64,000 nucleotides of DNA from Cytophagales bacterium Alg240-R148 (GTDB taxonomy: Bacteria; Bacteroidota; Bacteroidia; Cytophagales; Cyclobacteriaceae). Positions 42,739-51,532 of the stretch are shown here, piece after piece (positions within the stretch are counted from its first letter, which is position 1; each line of letters starts with the position of its first letter). The notes beneath the pieces are model-generated. The model was not told the origin of the DNA, did no database searches, and saw nothing but the letters and a program-made list of their open reading frames with translations. The position numbers and the translations under genes are program-made. The stretch lies in NCBI GenBank assembly GCA_900537185.1, contig LS999829.1, forward strand, positions 343,683-407,682, in the 5' to 3' direction.

Positions 42739-45700
42739 AGGAATTGATACAGTTCGAGTGCTGGTACCAGGTGCGGCAAAAGGCTTTTGTGGTATTTGTA
42801 GTTCTGTTTTTTGCCTATGGCTTGTTGGCCATGTTAACTCCGTTTGATTATATGGAAAGGAGTACCCAATACAACGATGGGTACAACCTTAGTTTCCTCA
42901 GTGGGTTGGTTGCATTGGCTGCTGTATTTCCAAGTATGTTTTTTTGCATCAATGCCCTATTAAGAGACCGCGCCCATCAAATGGAGGAAATAATTTTTAG
43001 CTCGGGCATCAGCAAAAAGCAGTTTTTTATAAGCCGCTTAACTGGAGTTGTGCTGATGACTTGTGTTGTTGCCACAGCAGCCATGCTGGGCTTGGTAGTA
43101 GGAAGGGTCTTTACAACTGCGGATCCTTCAAAAATGGCTGCTTTTAGTTGGTTGCACTATGGTTGGCCTTACATGGCCCTGCTCTTGCCGACCGTTGTAG
43201 TTGCAAGTAGTTTTTTATTTGCTGTTACCGCAAAAACACAAAATGCCTTGAGTACCTACATTGCTGGAGTAGTTTTGTTGGCGGTGTGTTGGCTGGTAGG
43301 CTTTTATTTGAATACGCCTATGTTGGGCGGTAGTGCCTTGGCTGCCAATGGATCGGTAGTTTTATTGAGCCTGGTGGATTTGTTTGGTTTGGCAGCATTT
43401 TTTGAACAAGTGCAGTTTTTAAGCCCGATTGAGAAAAACGAATACTTGCTCCAATTGAATGGCTTTTTTTTAATGAACCGAATGATTTGGTTGTTGTTAG
43501 CTGCTGCTGTTTTGTGGTGGGCATACCGCTCCTTTTCATTCAGAAAAACCCATTCAAAACCTAAGGCATTGGCTATAACGCTACCAAAAACCCGCACACC
43601 ATACCAAGCAGTTCCTGTGGTGCATAACCAGTGGATCAAAGGCTGGTCCTTAATAAAAATGGATGCTAAGATGACCTTGAAAAGCCTTCCTTTTTTGGCC
43701 ATTGTGTTGGTTTGGTTGGGTATGTTGGCCTTGGTTTTTAACAACAGTTTGAGTGGTGGTGGTATTTATGGCAACCGCTACCCTAGTACAGAGCTTTTTG
43801 TGGGCTTGGGTGTAGAGGCCTTGCCAATAATGGGTTTGTTTTTTATTGTGTTTTTTAGCGCTGAGCTGGTTTGGAAATCCAAATCTGCTGGAATGAACGA
43901 AATAATAGAGGCCCTTCCGGTTAGCAACAGCGTGTTTTTTGTTTCCAAATTTCTGGTGTTGTCTGCCATACCCATGCTGCTTATTGTTGCCTTTATTGGC
44001 CTTGGTCTGGTTTTTCAAGTATTGCATGGCTATCCCACCTTTAATTTAAAACTCTACTTATCCGTTTTTTATTTTACGGGTTTGCAATTGATCTTGTACG
44101 TTGTATTGGCCTTGTTGGTTCAGGTATTGGTATCCAACAAATACCTCGGCATGGTCATTACAGCGGCTGTATTGCTTGTTTTTGGCCCTCTCAGTGGAAG
44201 CATAGGCATGGAACACCCTTTGCTGTTGTTGAACCATTTGCCCAATATGGCGCGGGCTTATTCCAGTTTTTCGGGGTATGGTCAATACGTAGAGCCATTC
44301 AATTGGACTCTTTTGTATTGGGTGTCTTTGGGTATAGTATTGCTTTTATTGGGCTATAAAGCCTGGCCACGTGGCAATAAAAACACCATTAAGGCCTTGG
44401 TCACTTCCCATTGGAATTTCAAAGAAAAATCCGTGTTGGCCAGTGCCTTGTTATTGTTCATGGCTTTCGGCAGCATTATCTGGTACCAAACCAATGTGCT
44501 CAATGACTATGTACCTACCAACAAAGCCAATTCGTTTAATGTACAATATGAGCAGAAGTTCAAAAAATATGCGTCCTTAGAGGTGCCGCAACGGGTAGAT
44601 GTAAAAACCAATGTGGCCCTATTTCCGGAAGACAACCGATATACGGTGGAGGCCAGTTTGCAGATTAAAAATGCATCGGTGGAACCCATGCACCAAATAT
44701 TTATAACCACCCCAGTGCCATTAAAAAAGTTGAACATTGAAAATGCAAAGGAATTGTGGTACGATAAAGCGCTTAAAAGTTATTTGTTTGAATTAGAGGC
44801 CCCTTTGCTGCCCCAACAAACACTGAGCATGAATTACAGCTTAGAAAACAAAACGGAGGGCTTCGAAATTAATCCCAGCATCAACAGCAATGGAACTTAT
44901 ATTCGATCGAGTCAATTTGAGCCTTATCTGGGTTATGTGGACCACTATGAAATTGAAGACCCTGTAGAACGCGAACAGTATGGATTGCCCTTAAAAACTG
45001 GAGGCCAGTCTCCTGGTGCTCATATGAAGAGCAACAATAAGTTTAATTTCGAAAATGCTTATTTTGAAACAGAACTGTCTACCTCAATTGACCAAACCGC
45101 TTTTACCTCCGGTAGTTTGGTTAAAAGCTGGCAGGCTGAGAATAGAAATTACTACCATTTTAAGTCCAAGGGTAAAATTGACAACATGCTGGCTTATTTT
45201 TCGGCCCGTTACCAAATAAAAAAGAAAGCGCACAAGGGTACCACCATTGAAATGTATTACCTGGAAGAGCACGAACAAAACGCTGCAGAAATGATGCGAG
45301 TAGCCCAAGCAACTTTGGATTATTGCAGCGATAATTTTGGTGCTTATGCGCACGATTATTTGCGCATAGCGGAAGCACCAGGTTTTATGGGCTCTAATGG
45401 GCAGGCCATGCCAGGGGTAGTGGCCATCAACGAGAAAATCTTCAAAAAGAATATAGAAAACCCCAAGGCGTTTAATGTGGTGGCCCGGGTATTAATCCAC
45501 GAAGTAGCCCACCAGTGGTGGGGATACCAACTAACCCCCAAACGAACCGACGGATACATGGTACTGAGCGAATCCCTGGCCAAATACACCGAGTTGTTGC
45601 TCATGGAACAATTGTATGGTAGAGTACCAGTAGAAAAACTAATGGCCCACAACAAAAGGTTGTATTTTTCTGGGCGTTCGTTTGCCAAAAAATCGGAGAC

Positions 45701-46277
45701 TGCATTGTACAACTCCCAACACCAAGTGTACTTGGCCTATGGCAAAGGGGCTGTGGTTTTGGCAGCCTTGCGGGATGTAATTGGAGAGAGACAGCTCAAC
45801 ACGGCGCTTAAAAATATGGTTATCAAATACGGAGATGCCGCAGAAGCGACTACCCAGCACCTGATGGAAGAATTGTATGCGACCGCTCCAGCAGCACAGC
45901 ACCAATTGGTCGACGATTGGATGAAAGAGGTGATTACCTATGACCTTCAACTTCTAAGCGCCAAAGCCAAAGCCTTGAAAAACGGAAAGTTTGAAATTGA
46001 CGTAAGTGCACAAGCCCAGCGTTACAAGACGAATCAGAATGGTAGGGAAGAAAAAATTGGCATCGATGAGCCCATACAAGTTGTGGTCTATACCGAGGAG
46101 ACAAGCGGCGGTAATAAAAGCAATGAAATTTTGTATATTCATCATTTCGATGCCACAAAGACTTCGTTTCAACTTGTTGTGGAAGGCAGACCGGGTTTTA
46201 TTGCCTTGGACCCATATAACCAACGACTAGACAGAAACAGTGCAGACAACCAACGCCCAGTTACTTTCGAAAAGTAA
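42732..46277 (+). CDS. ABC-2 permease fused to an M1-family metallopeptidase
   Basis: An 1181-residue protein. Residues about 1-590 hold at least 12 predicted membrane helices, comprising an ABC-2 permease duplicated within the chain. Residues about 610-1181 are an extracytoplasmic M1 aminopeptidase-like domain with HEVAH at 923-927 followed by QWWG and, 19 residues after the second His, a zinc-binding Glu (MVLSESLAKY). This fusion is known in Bacteroidota genomes; the transported substrate and the peptidase role are not established. It is co-transcribed with the ATPase, a LytS-type kinase and a LytTR regulator, so it is probably induced by an envelope or antibiotic-peptide signal (inference). 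Confidence 0.9.
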   Translation: MLKELIQFECWYQVRQKAFVVFVVLFFAYGLLAMLTPFDYMERSTQYNDGYNLSFLSGLVALAAVFPSMFFCINALLRDRAHQMEEIIFSSGISKKQFFISRLTGVVLMTCVVATAAMLGLVVGRVFTTADPSKMAAFSWLHYGWPYMALLLPTVVVASSFLFAVTAKTQNALSTYIAGVVLLAVCWLVGFYLNTPMLGGSALAANGSVVLLSLVDLFGLAAFFEQVQFLSPIEKNEYLLQLNGFFLMNRMIWLLLAAAVLWWAYRSFSFRKTHSKPKALAITLPKTRTPYQAVPVVHNQWIKGWSLIKMDAKMTLKSLPFLAIVLVWLGMLALVFNNSLSGGGIYGNRYPSTELFVGLGVEALPIMGLFFIVFFSAELVWKSKSAGMNEIIEALPVSNSVFFVSKFLVLSAIPMLLIVAFIGLGLVFQVLHGYPTFNLKLYLSVFYFTGLQLILYVVLALLVQVLVSNKYLGMVITAAVLLVFGPLSGSIGMEHPLLLLNHLPNMARAYSSFSGYGQYVEPFNWTLLYWVSLGIVLLLLGYKAWPRGNKNTIKALVTSHWNFKEKSVLASALLLFMAFGSIIWYQTNVLNDYVPTNKANSFNVQYEQKFKKYASLEVPQRVDVKTNVALFPEDNRYTVEASLQIKNASVEPMHQIFITTPVPLKKLNIENAKELWYDKALKSYLFELEAPLLPQQTLSMNYSLENKTEGFEINPSINSNGTYIRSSQFEPYLGYVDHYEIEDPVEREQYGLPLKTGGQSPGAHMKSNNKFNFENAYFETELSTSIDQTAFTSGSLVKSWQAENRNYYHFKSKGKIDNMLAYFSARYQIKKKAHKGTTIEMYYLEEHEQNAAEMMRVAQATLDYCSDNFGAYAHDYLRIAEAPGFMGSNGQAMPGVVAINEKIFKKNIENPKAFNVVARVLIHEVAHQWWGYQLTPKRTDGYMVLSESLAKYTELLLMEQLYGRVPVEKLMAHNKRLYFSGRSFAKKSETALYNSQHQVYLAYGKGAVVLAALRDVIGERQLNTALKNMVIKYGDAAEATTQHLMEELYATAPAAQHQLVDDWMKEVITYDLQLLSAKAKALKNGKFEIDVSAQAQRYKTNQNGREEKIGIDEPIQVVVYTEETSGGNKSNEILYIHHFDATKTSFQLVVEGRPGFIALDPYNQRLDRNSADNQRPVTFEK

Positions 46278-46283
46278 ATTGAA

Positions 46284-47288
46284 ATGCAAAGGATTATGAA
46301 GAATAAAAAACGGTTTATTATTGCGATGTTGGCCTTGTTGCTGCTGGTATTTTTAAGCATATTTTTTAGAAACCAGCAAAGTGAATTGCCCATCTTTATA
46401 AATCTATTATTGGGCGGTTTTACTTTCTATTTACTTCTGGATTACCTGGTTAGGAGTGGTAAGCTTGGGTTTGAAAATGCCAATAAAAAGAAACGATATT
46501 GGTGGTTTGGTATCAGTATGTTCCTGCTTACGTTAGGTGTTTTTTGGGCCAATACTGCCGATGATGGCAGCCACGATAGTTTTTGGGTGGTCAACCACAA
46601 CATCTGGATGGCCGATGTGCTGGCTGCCGTAATGGCCATGTTGGTATTTTACATGCTTTTTGTTTGGTCTTTTGAGCAATGGAAGGGCATACAGAACTTA
46701 AAAAATGAAAAAATTAAGGCGGAGTTGGCCCTGCTCAAAACGCAAGTCAACCCGCACTTTTTTTTTAACACCTTAAACAATTTATATTCCTTAATAAAAA
46801 AAGATCCAGATAAAGCACAGGAATATGTTTTGAAGTTGTCCGATATGATGCGGTTCACGATTTACGATGGCAACGCTGATACGGTGGCCTTGCAGGAGGA
46901 AATCCATTATTTAAATAACTTCATTGATTTGCAGACCGCTCGCTACCACAGAAAAGTAGACATTCAATTTGCCCACACCATCGAAAATAATAACACGGCC
47001 ATTCCCGCTTTGATGTTGATTATCTTGGTAGAAAATGCCTTCAAACACGGGGTAGAAAAAGTGGTGGAAGAGGCTTTTGTACATATCCATCTGATGGAAA
47101 ATGAAAAAGAGGTGGTATTTAAAATCCGCAACAACTACGACCCGGAGGAAAAGGCAGAACATTCGGGAATTGGCCTGCAAAACTTGCAAGGGCGCCTGAA
47201 TTTGTTGTACCCTGGAGAAATGCACCAACTGACCATCGATAATCAAAACTCTGAATATTCTGTTACATTAGAATTAAAAAAACCATGA
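46284..47288 (+). CDS. LytS-type sensor histidine kinase
   Basis: A 334-residue kinase. Membrane helices are present at about 10-27, 32-50, 70-90 and 105-127. A coiled linker precedes the H-box of the His_kinase family (LLKTQVNPHFFFNTLNNLYSL, His158). The ATPase lobe has ALMLIILVENAFKHGVEK and GIGLQNLQGRL. The start at 46284 (ATG) is followed by a second ATG at 46296. It begins 6 bp after the peptidase stop and its last 4 bases overlap the response regulator (ATGA), a tight two-component unit. Confidence 0.92.
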   Translation: MQRIMKNKKRFIIAMLALLLLVFLSIFFRNQQSELPIFINLLLGGFTFYLLLDYLVRSGKLGFENANKKKRYWWFGISMFLLTLGVFWANTADDGSHDSFWVVNHNIWMADVLAAVMAMLVFYMLFVWSFEQWKGIQNLKNEKIKAELALLKTQVNPHFFFNTLNNLYSLIKKDPDKAQEYVLKLSDMMRFTIYDGNADTVALQEEIHYLNNFIDLQTARYHRKVDIQFAHTIENNNTAIPALMLIILVENAFKHGVEKVVEEAFVHIHLMENEKEVVFKIRNNYDPEEKAEHSGIGLQNLQGRLNLLYPGEMHQLTIDNQNSEYSVTLELKKP

Positions 47289-47977
47289 TTTCGTATATCA
47301 TAGTGGACGACGAAACAGCGGCCCACGACAACATTGAAGACTATGCGCAAAACTTGCCACAATTGCAGCTTAAAAAAAATTGCTACAACGCGTTTGAAGC
47401 CATAGAGTATTTGCAACAGCACCCAGTAGACCTGCTGTTTTTGGACATCAACATGCCTAAGTTATCTGGCTTCGACTTTCTAAGGTTGTTGCCCAACCCT
47501 CCCAAAGTGATTGTAACCACGGCCTACAAAGAGTTTGCTTTGGAAGGATACGAGCTCAACATCGATGACTATTTGCTCAAACCATTTGGGTTGGATCGTT
47601 TTTTAGCCGCAGTTAACAAAGTGAGTGGGAGCCTGTCGGAGAACCAGCAGAAGCCGGCCTCGGAAGAAGGCAGTATTTTTATAAAAGACCAGAAAAAGTT
47701 TTACCAAATCAAATTAGAAGATGTTTTGTATGCCGAGGCCTACGGCAACTATGTAAAAGTGCACAGCACAGACAAGACCTATTTGACCCACCAGACCCTT
47801 GCTTCATTGGAGCAAAGTTTGCCCGATCAGCAGTTTATTAAAGTGCATAAATCTTATGTAGTGGCCATCAAAAAGATCGAACTGGTAGAAGGCAATATGG
47901 TTTTTGTAGCTGGTGTTTCAATTCCTATTGGGAAGGTACATAAAGAAGGAGTAGACCGCTTGTTGGGGCGGGGCTGA
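47285..47977 (+). CDS. LytTR-family response regulator
   Basis: A 230-residue protein. The N-terminal receiver has the acidic pair in IIVDDETAA, phosphoacceptor Asp54 in LFLDINMPKLSG, and VTTAYKEFA plus LLKPFG for the Thr and Lys sites. The C-terminal LytTR domain (about 125-230) has DVLYAEAYGNYVKVHS and FIKVHKSYVVAIKKI. It is translationally coupled to the kinase and is likely to control the ABC/peptidase operon itself. Confidence 0.93.
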   Translation: MISYIIVDDETAAHDNIEDYAQNLPQLQLKKNCYNAFEAIEYLQQHPVDLLFLDINMPKLSGFDFLRLLPNPPKVIVTTAYKEFALEGYELNIDDYLLKPFGLDRFLAAVNKVSGSLSENQQKPASEEGSIFIKDQKKFYQIKLEDVLYAEAYGNYVKVHSTDKTYLTHQTLASLEQSLPDQQFIKVHKSYVVAIKKIELVEGNMVFVAGVSIPIGKVHKEGVDRLLGRG

Positions 47978-48124
47978 GTGTGTTTCATTTTTAGTTTGTT
48001 ATAGGTACATTTATAGTTTCACAATACGTTATAAAATGCTTACATTGAGCAAGTTACTTTCTGTGCAACTTGCCGGGTTTGCCGGTTTTTTGCTGAAAGT
48101 TTGGTACCACAACAGCATCCACTT

Positions 48125-49198
48125 ATGAAAACAAGTGTTATTTTACTCAGCTTTTTGACCCTTGTGCTGATGGCCAATGCCCAGCGGCCTCCCATTGACC
48201 ACCTACCAACGATGAGCCCGGAAGAGGCTGGTTTCAACCAAGATTCTATCAACGCACTGGACGATGTGATTTCTGATTTTGAGCAAAATGATTTCAGAGG
48301 GATGGTGGTAATAAAAGACCACAAAATAGTGATCGAGTACTTCTACAACAGTACCGAGCGGTCCGATATCAACGACATTAGATCTGCGGGCAAAAGTTTT
48401 ACCGCTTTGCTTTTAGGCATTGCCATCGAAGAGGGTTTGGTTCAGAACTTGGAGCAAGATGTCTATTCTTTTTTTCCAAAAGAAAAATACCCAGACATCC
48501 ACGAAGATTATAAAAAAGTGAAAATCAAACATTTGCTCGATATGACTTCTGGGCTCAACGCAGATTCAGACGATTGGAAAACACCGGGCAATGCTGGGCA
48601 ATGGATGGGAAAAGACGAGTGGGTCCAGTATATATTGGGCATTTCGTTAGTGAGGCAGCCAGGAGCGCAATGGGTGTATGCGGATATCAATGCCGCTGTA
48701 ATCGGTGCCATCATCGAAGAAACTTCAGGGATGAGCCTAAACGATTTTGCCCGAGCAAAAGTGTTTACCCCCTTGGGTATTCAAAAATACTATTGGTATA
48801 CCAACCCTTCCAACCAAACGGTTGCTGCAGGCACCTTGTATTTGTCCACTTTGGATTTTGCCAAAATCGGTGTGCTAGTAGCCAACCAAGGCAAGTGGGG
48901 ATCCAAGCAAATTGTTCCTGCCGACTATGTAAACAAGGTGATTACTAAAAAGGAGGTAGACATATCCAACTATTGGTCGCTTTGGGATGCTTATGGCATG
49001 CTCTGGTATAAAAACCAAGGGCAAATTAATGGGCAAACCATCGACTATGTGTGGGCCTCAGGAAATGGTGGCAACCATTTGGTAGTAGTACCCGAAAAAA
49101 ACATGGTGATTGCCCTAACTTCCACGGCCTATGGATATGGTTACGCTCATAAAAGGAGCCGGGCCATTTTAAATAAACTTTTTAATGCCATGGAGTGA
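48125..49198 (+). CDS. Secreted serine hydrolase (beta-lactamase/class C family)
   Basis: A 357-residue protein with a signal peptide (MKTSVILLSFLTLVLMANAQ). The catalytic SxxK is SAGK at Ser87 and Lys90, and the YxN element is YADIN; a KTG-like HASGNGG region (WASGNGGNHLVVVP) sits near the end. Members range from beta-lactamases and DD-peptidases to esterases, so substrate is uncertain. The start at 48125 begins the signal peptide; the frame from 48101 adds nothing useful. It is monocistronic. Confidence 0.85.
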   Translation: MKTSVILLSFLTLVLMANAQRPPIDHLPTMSPEEAGFNQDSINALDDVISDFEQNDFRGMVVIKDHKIVIEYFYNSTERSDINDIRSAGKSFTALLLGIAIEEGLVQNLEQDVYSFFPKEKYPDIHEDYKKVKIKHLLDMTSGLNADSDDWKTPGNAGQWMGKDEWVQYILGISLVRQPGAQWVYADINAAVIGAIIEETSGMSLNDFARAKVFTPLGIQKYYWYTNPSNQTVAAGTLYLSTLDFAKIGVLVANQGKWGSKQIVPADYVNKVITKKEVDISNYWSLWDAYGMLWYKNQGQINGQTIDYVWASGNGGNHLVVVPEKNMVIALTSTAYGYGYAHKRSRAILNKLFNAME

Positions 49199-49262
49199 GC
49201 GCAACAAGTTGGTCCATTTGTCTATATTGTGCCTTTGAAGCTTGGCAGGTCATTTGAATTAA

Positions 49263-49670
49263 ATGAAAGAAGGAGATTACATTTCAGCAAAAGAACTAGA
49301 GGATAGTTGGGAGTCAATTTTAAATTTCTACAACCAACTTATTGATGAGGAAGGGCATGCCTTAAGGCCTATGCGATTTTTGGTACGCCATATTATAGCG
49401 CAAGGGCATTCAAAAAAATACTATGGAGGTACCTCTTTATTTAGGCTCTTAATATCCCTGCCCTCCAATAATATTGTAGATTTTTCCAAAACATTGAAAA
49501 TTGATTATGACCAACGAATACAAGTTGTGAATTTTAATTATTGGGAGTGTACTAGGGAAAGGAGAAAAAAAGAAAATGTTAACTGGCAATATGCTTGTCA
49601 AGCAACAGAAGTGAATGCTGCTTTTGATTTCTTTTTAAGTGAAAATAAAAATTGGGTCGATTTAGAATAA
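49263..49670 (+). CDS. Hypothetical soluble protein
   Basis: A 135-residue cytosolic protein with aromatic and basic segments (FLVRHIIAQGHSKKYYGGTSLFRL; FNYWECTRERRKKENVNWQ). No signal peptide, membrane helix or recognised family. Composition is more AT-rich than the serine hydrolase before it. It stands alone. It might be a small member of a restriction or toxin-immunity type family, but I have no motif evidence. Confidence 0.55.
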   Translation: MKEGDYISAKELEDSWESILNFYNQLIDEEGHALRPMRFLVRHIIAQGHSKKYYGGTSLFRLLISLPSNNIVDFSKTLKIDYDQRIQVVNFNYWECTRERRKKENVNWQYACQATEVNAAFDFFLSENKNWVDLE

Positions 49671-49914
49671 TGTTGTTTTTTAAACCCGTCTTTTGCATTC
49701 AAAAACAGCAGGTATTTAGAAAGCCTATCCAGTAGAATTAGATTAAATTCTACTTGAGGAGCATTAAAAATCGGAGTATTATTTATATTAGTTGAGCGGA
49801 GTGCTTCGATTTAGAGCTGCCATCAAGACAAAACACAACTATTGAGCTGCGTTGGTTGCTGCTGAGGGTGTCACAAGCAAGCTGTTAACTTTTTAAAGAA
49901 TGAAAATTTAAAAA

Positions 49915-51429
49915 ATGACTCCATTTCGATCTATAGTATTGCTGTTTTTGCTGTTCAGTGCAACTACTGGGCGTGCACAAAATAATTGGGAGCAATTGGT
50001 TCTCAAAGAACTTCCTTCGGTGCTGGACAAACACCGAAATTTTGTAGCCATCCCCAATGTTGCTGCCAACGAACCAGATATGTTTAAAAACATAGCGTTT
50101 ATACAGCCAGCGTTCGAAAACTTGGGTTTTAAAGTTAGTTTGCTGCCTACAACTACGTTGCCAGTTTTTTTGGCTGAAAAAGAGGTGGATAATAAGGCGC
50201 CCACTGTACTCTTTTATTTGCACCTGGATGGCCAACCGGCCAATTCTAATAACTGGGATCAAGAAGATGCTTTTGTACCAGTTCTAAAAAAGCAAAATGA
50301 AAATGGAGCTTGGGAAGCCATCGACTGGAACAGTGTTAACCAAACCATCGATATGGATTGGCGCATTTTTGGTAGAGCTGCTGCCGATGACAAAGGGCCC
50401 ATTACCATGATGCTCACTGCTATGCAGTTGTTGAAAAATGAAAACATTGCCCTCGGATACAATATAAAAATTATTTTAGATCTTCAAGAAGAAGCAGGTT
50501 CAGAAGGATTTCTTTCTACTTTAGAAAAATATAAAAACACCTACCAAGCAGATTATATGATCATCATGGATGGCCCCGCACACCCAAGCAACCAACCTAC
50601 TTTAACTTTTGGTTGTCGGGGCATTGCTACTTGCAGCTTTACCGTTTATGGGGCAGCGTTGCCCCAACACAGTGGGCATTATGGCAACTATGCGCCCAAC
50701 CCTATTTTTGTTATGTCCCATCTTTTGGCAAGCATGAAAAACGAAGCAGGGCGCGTGCAAATCGCAGGTTTTTACGATGGCATTGCCATCACGCCCGAAA
50801 TAAAAGCCATTCTCGAAAGTGTGCCGGACAACGAAGATGATATTAGAAAAAATCTAGGAATTTCCGTACAGGATGCGGTAGGTACCGGATATCAGGAATC
50901 CCTACAATACCCTTCTTTGAATGTACGGCACATAGAAACGTCTTGGAAAGGCCCCGGTCTTAAAACTGTGATTCCAGAGTTGGTGACGGCCCATCTCGAT
51001 GTACGCTTGGTGGCAGAAACAGATGGAGCCAAACAAATTCAAAAAATCAAAGACCACATTCAAAAGCAAGGGTATTTAATCTTGGACAGAGCACCCACCG
51101 ATGCAGAACGGTTGCAATACCGCAAGATTGTTAAGTTCAATAGCAACGCCGGAGTCAACGCCTTTAGAACCGATATGCAAGCGCCCTTAGGGCAAAAAAT
51201 GGCTGGAGCTTTAGAGGCTTATTTTGGAGAAAAGCCCGTAGCCATCAGAACCATGGGAGGTACCGTGCCCATAGTTCCCGCCATTAACACATTGGGTATT
51301 CCTGCGGTAATAGTTCCGATGGTGAACATGGACAACAACCAGCACAACCCAAACGAGAATCTACGAATAGGCAATATGGTGCAAGGCATTCAGATTTGTA
51401 TGGTACTACTGACCATGGAGCTCAAATAA
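49915..51429 (+). CDS. Secreted M20-family metallopeptidase
   Basis: A 504-residue protein with a signal peptide (about 1-19). The M20 metal and catalytic residues are clear: FYLHLDGQPA (His and Asp), AAADDKGPITMML (bridging Asp), LQEEAGSEGF (catalytic Glu and metal Glu), IIMDGP and, near the end, a His in DNNQHNPNENLRIG. The lid domain lies between about 225 and 340. Such enzymes cleave dipeptides or acylated amino acids. The leader and the periplasmic location suggest scavenging of peptides. The gene is convergent with rapA. Confidence 0.9.
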   Translation: MTPFRSIVLLFLLFSATTGRAQNNWEQLVLKELPSVLDKHRNFVAIPNVAANEPDMFKNIAFIQPAFENLGFKVSLLPTTTLPVFLAEKEVDNKAPTVLFYLHLDGQPANSNNWDQEDAFVPVLKKQNENGAWEAIDWNSVNQTIDMDWRIFGRAAADDKGPITMMLTAMQLLKNENIALGYNIKIILDLQEEAGSEGFLSTLEKYKNTYQADYMIIMDGPAHPSNQPTLTFGCRGIATCSFTVYGAALPQHSGHYGNYAPNPIFVMSHLLASMKNEAGRVQIAGFYDGIAITPEIKAILESVPDNEDDIRKNLGISVQDAVGTGYQESLQYPSLNVRHIETSWKGPGLKTVIPELVTAHLDVRLVAETDGAKQIQKIKDHIQKQGYLILDRAPTDAERLQYRKIVKFNSNAGVNAFRTDMQAPLGQKMAGALEAYFGEKPVAIRTMGGTVPIVPAINTLGIPAVIVPMVNMDNNQHNPNENLRIGNMVQGIQICMVLLTMELK

Positions 51430-51532
51430 GGTTTTGTAAAATTGATGGTTACAAATCTATTCTCATTACCCACAGGTTATGTCCTTACCAGCCCAATTGA
51501 GGATGGATTGATTTCCTATCATTCCCTCTAGG

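Noticed and set aside
43304..46393. Many minus-strand open frames opposite the ABC/peptidase gene
   Set aside because: They are antisense shadows of a long gene with clear domains on the + strand.
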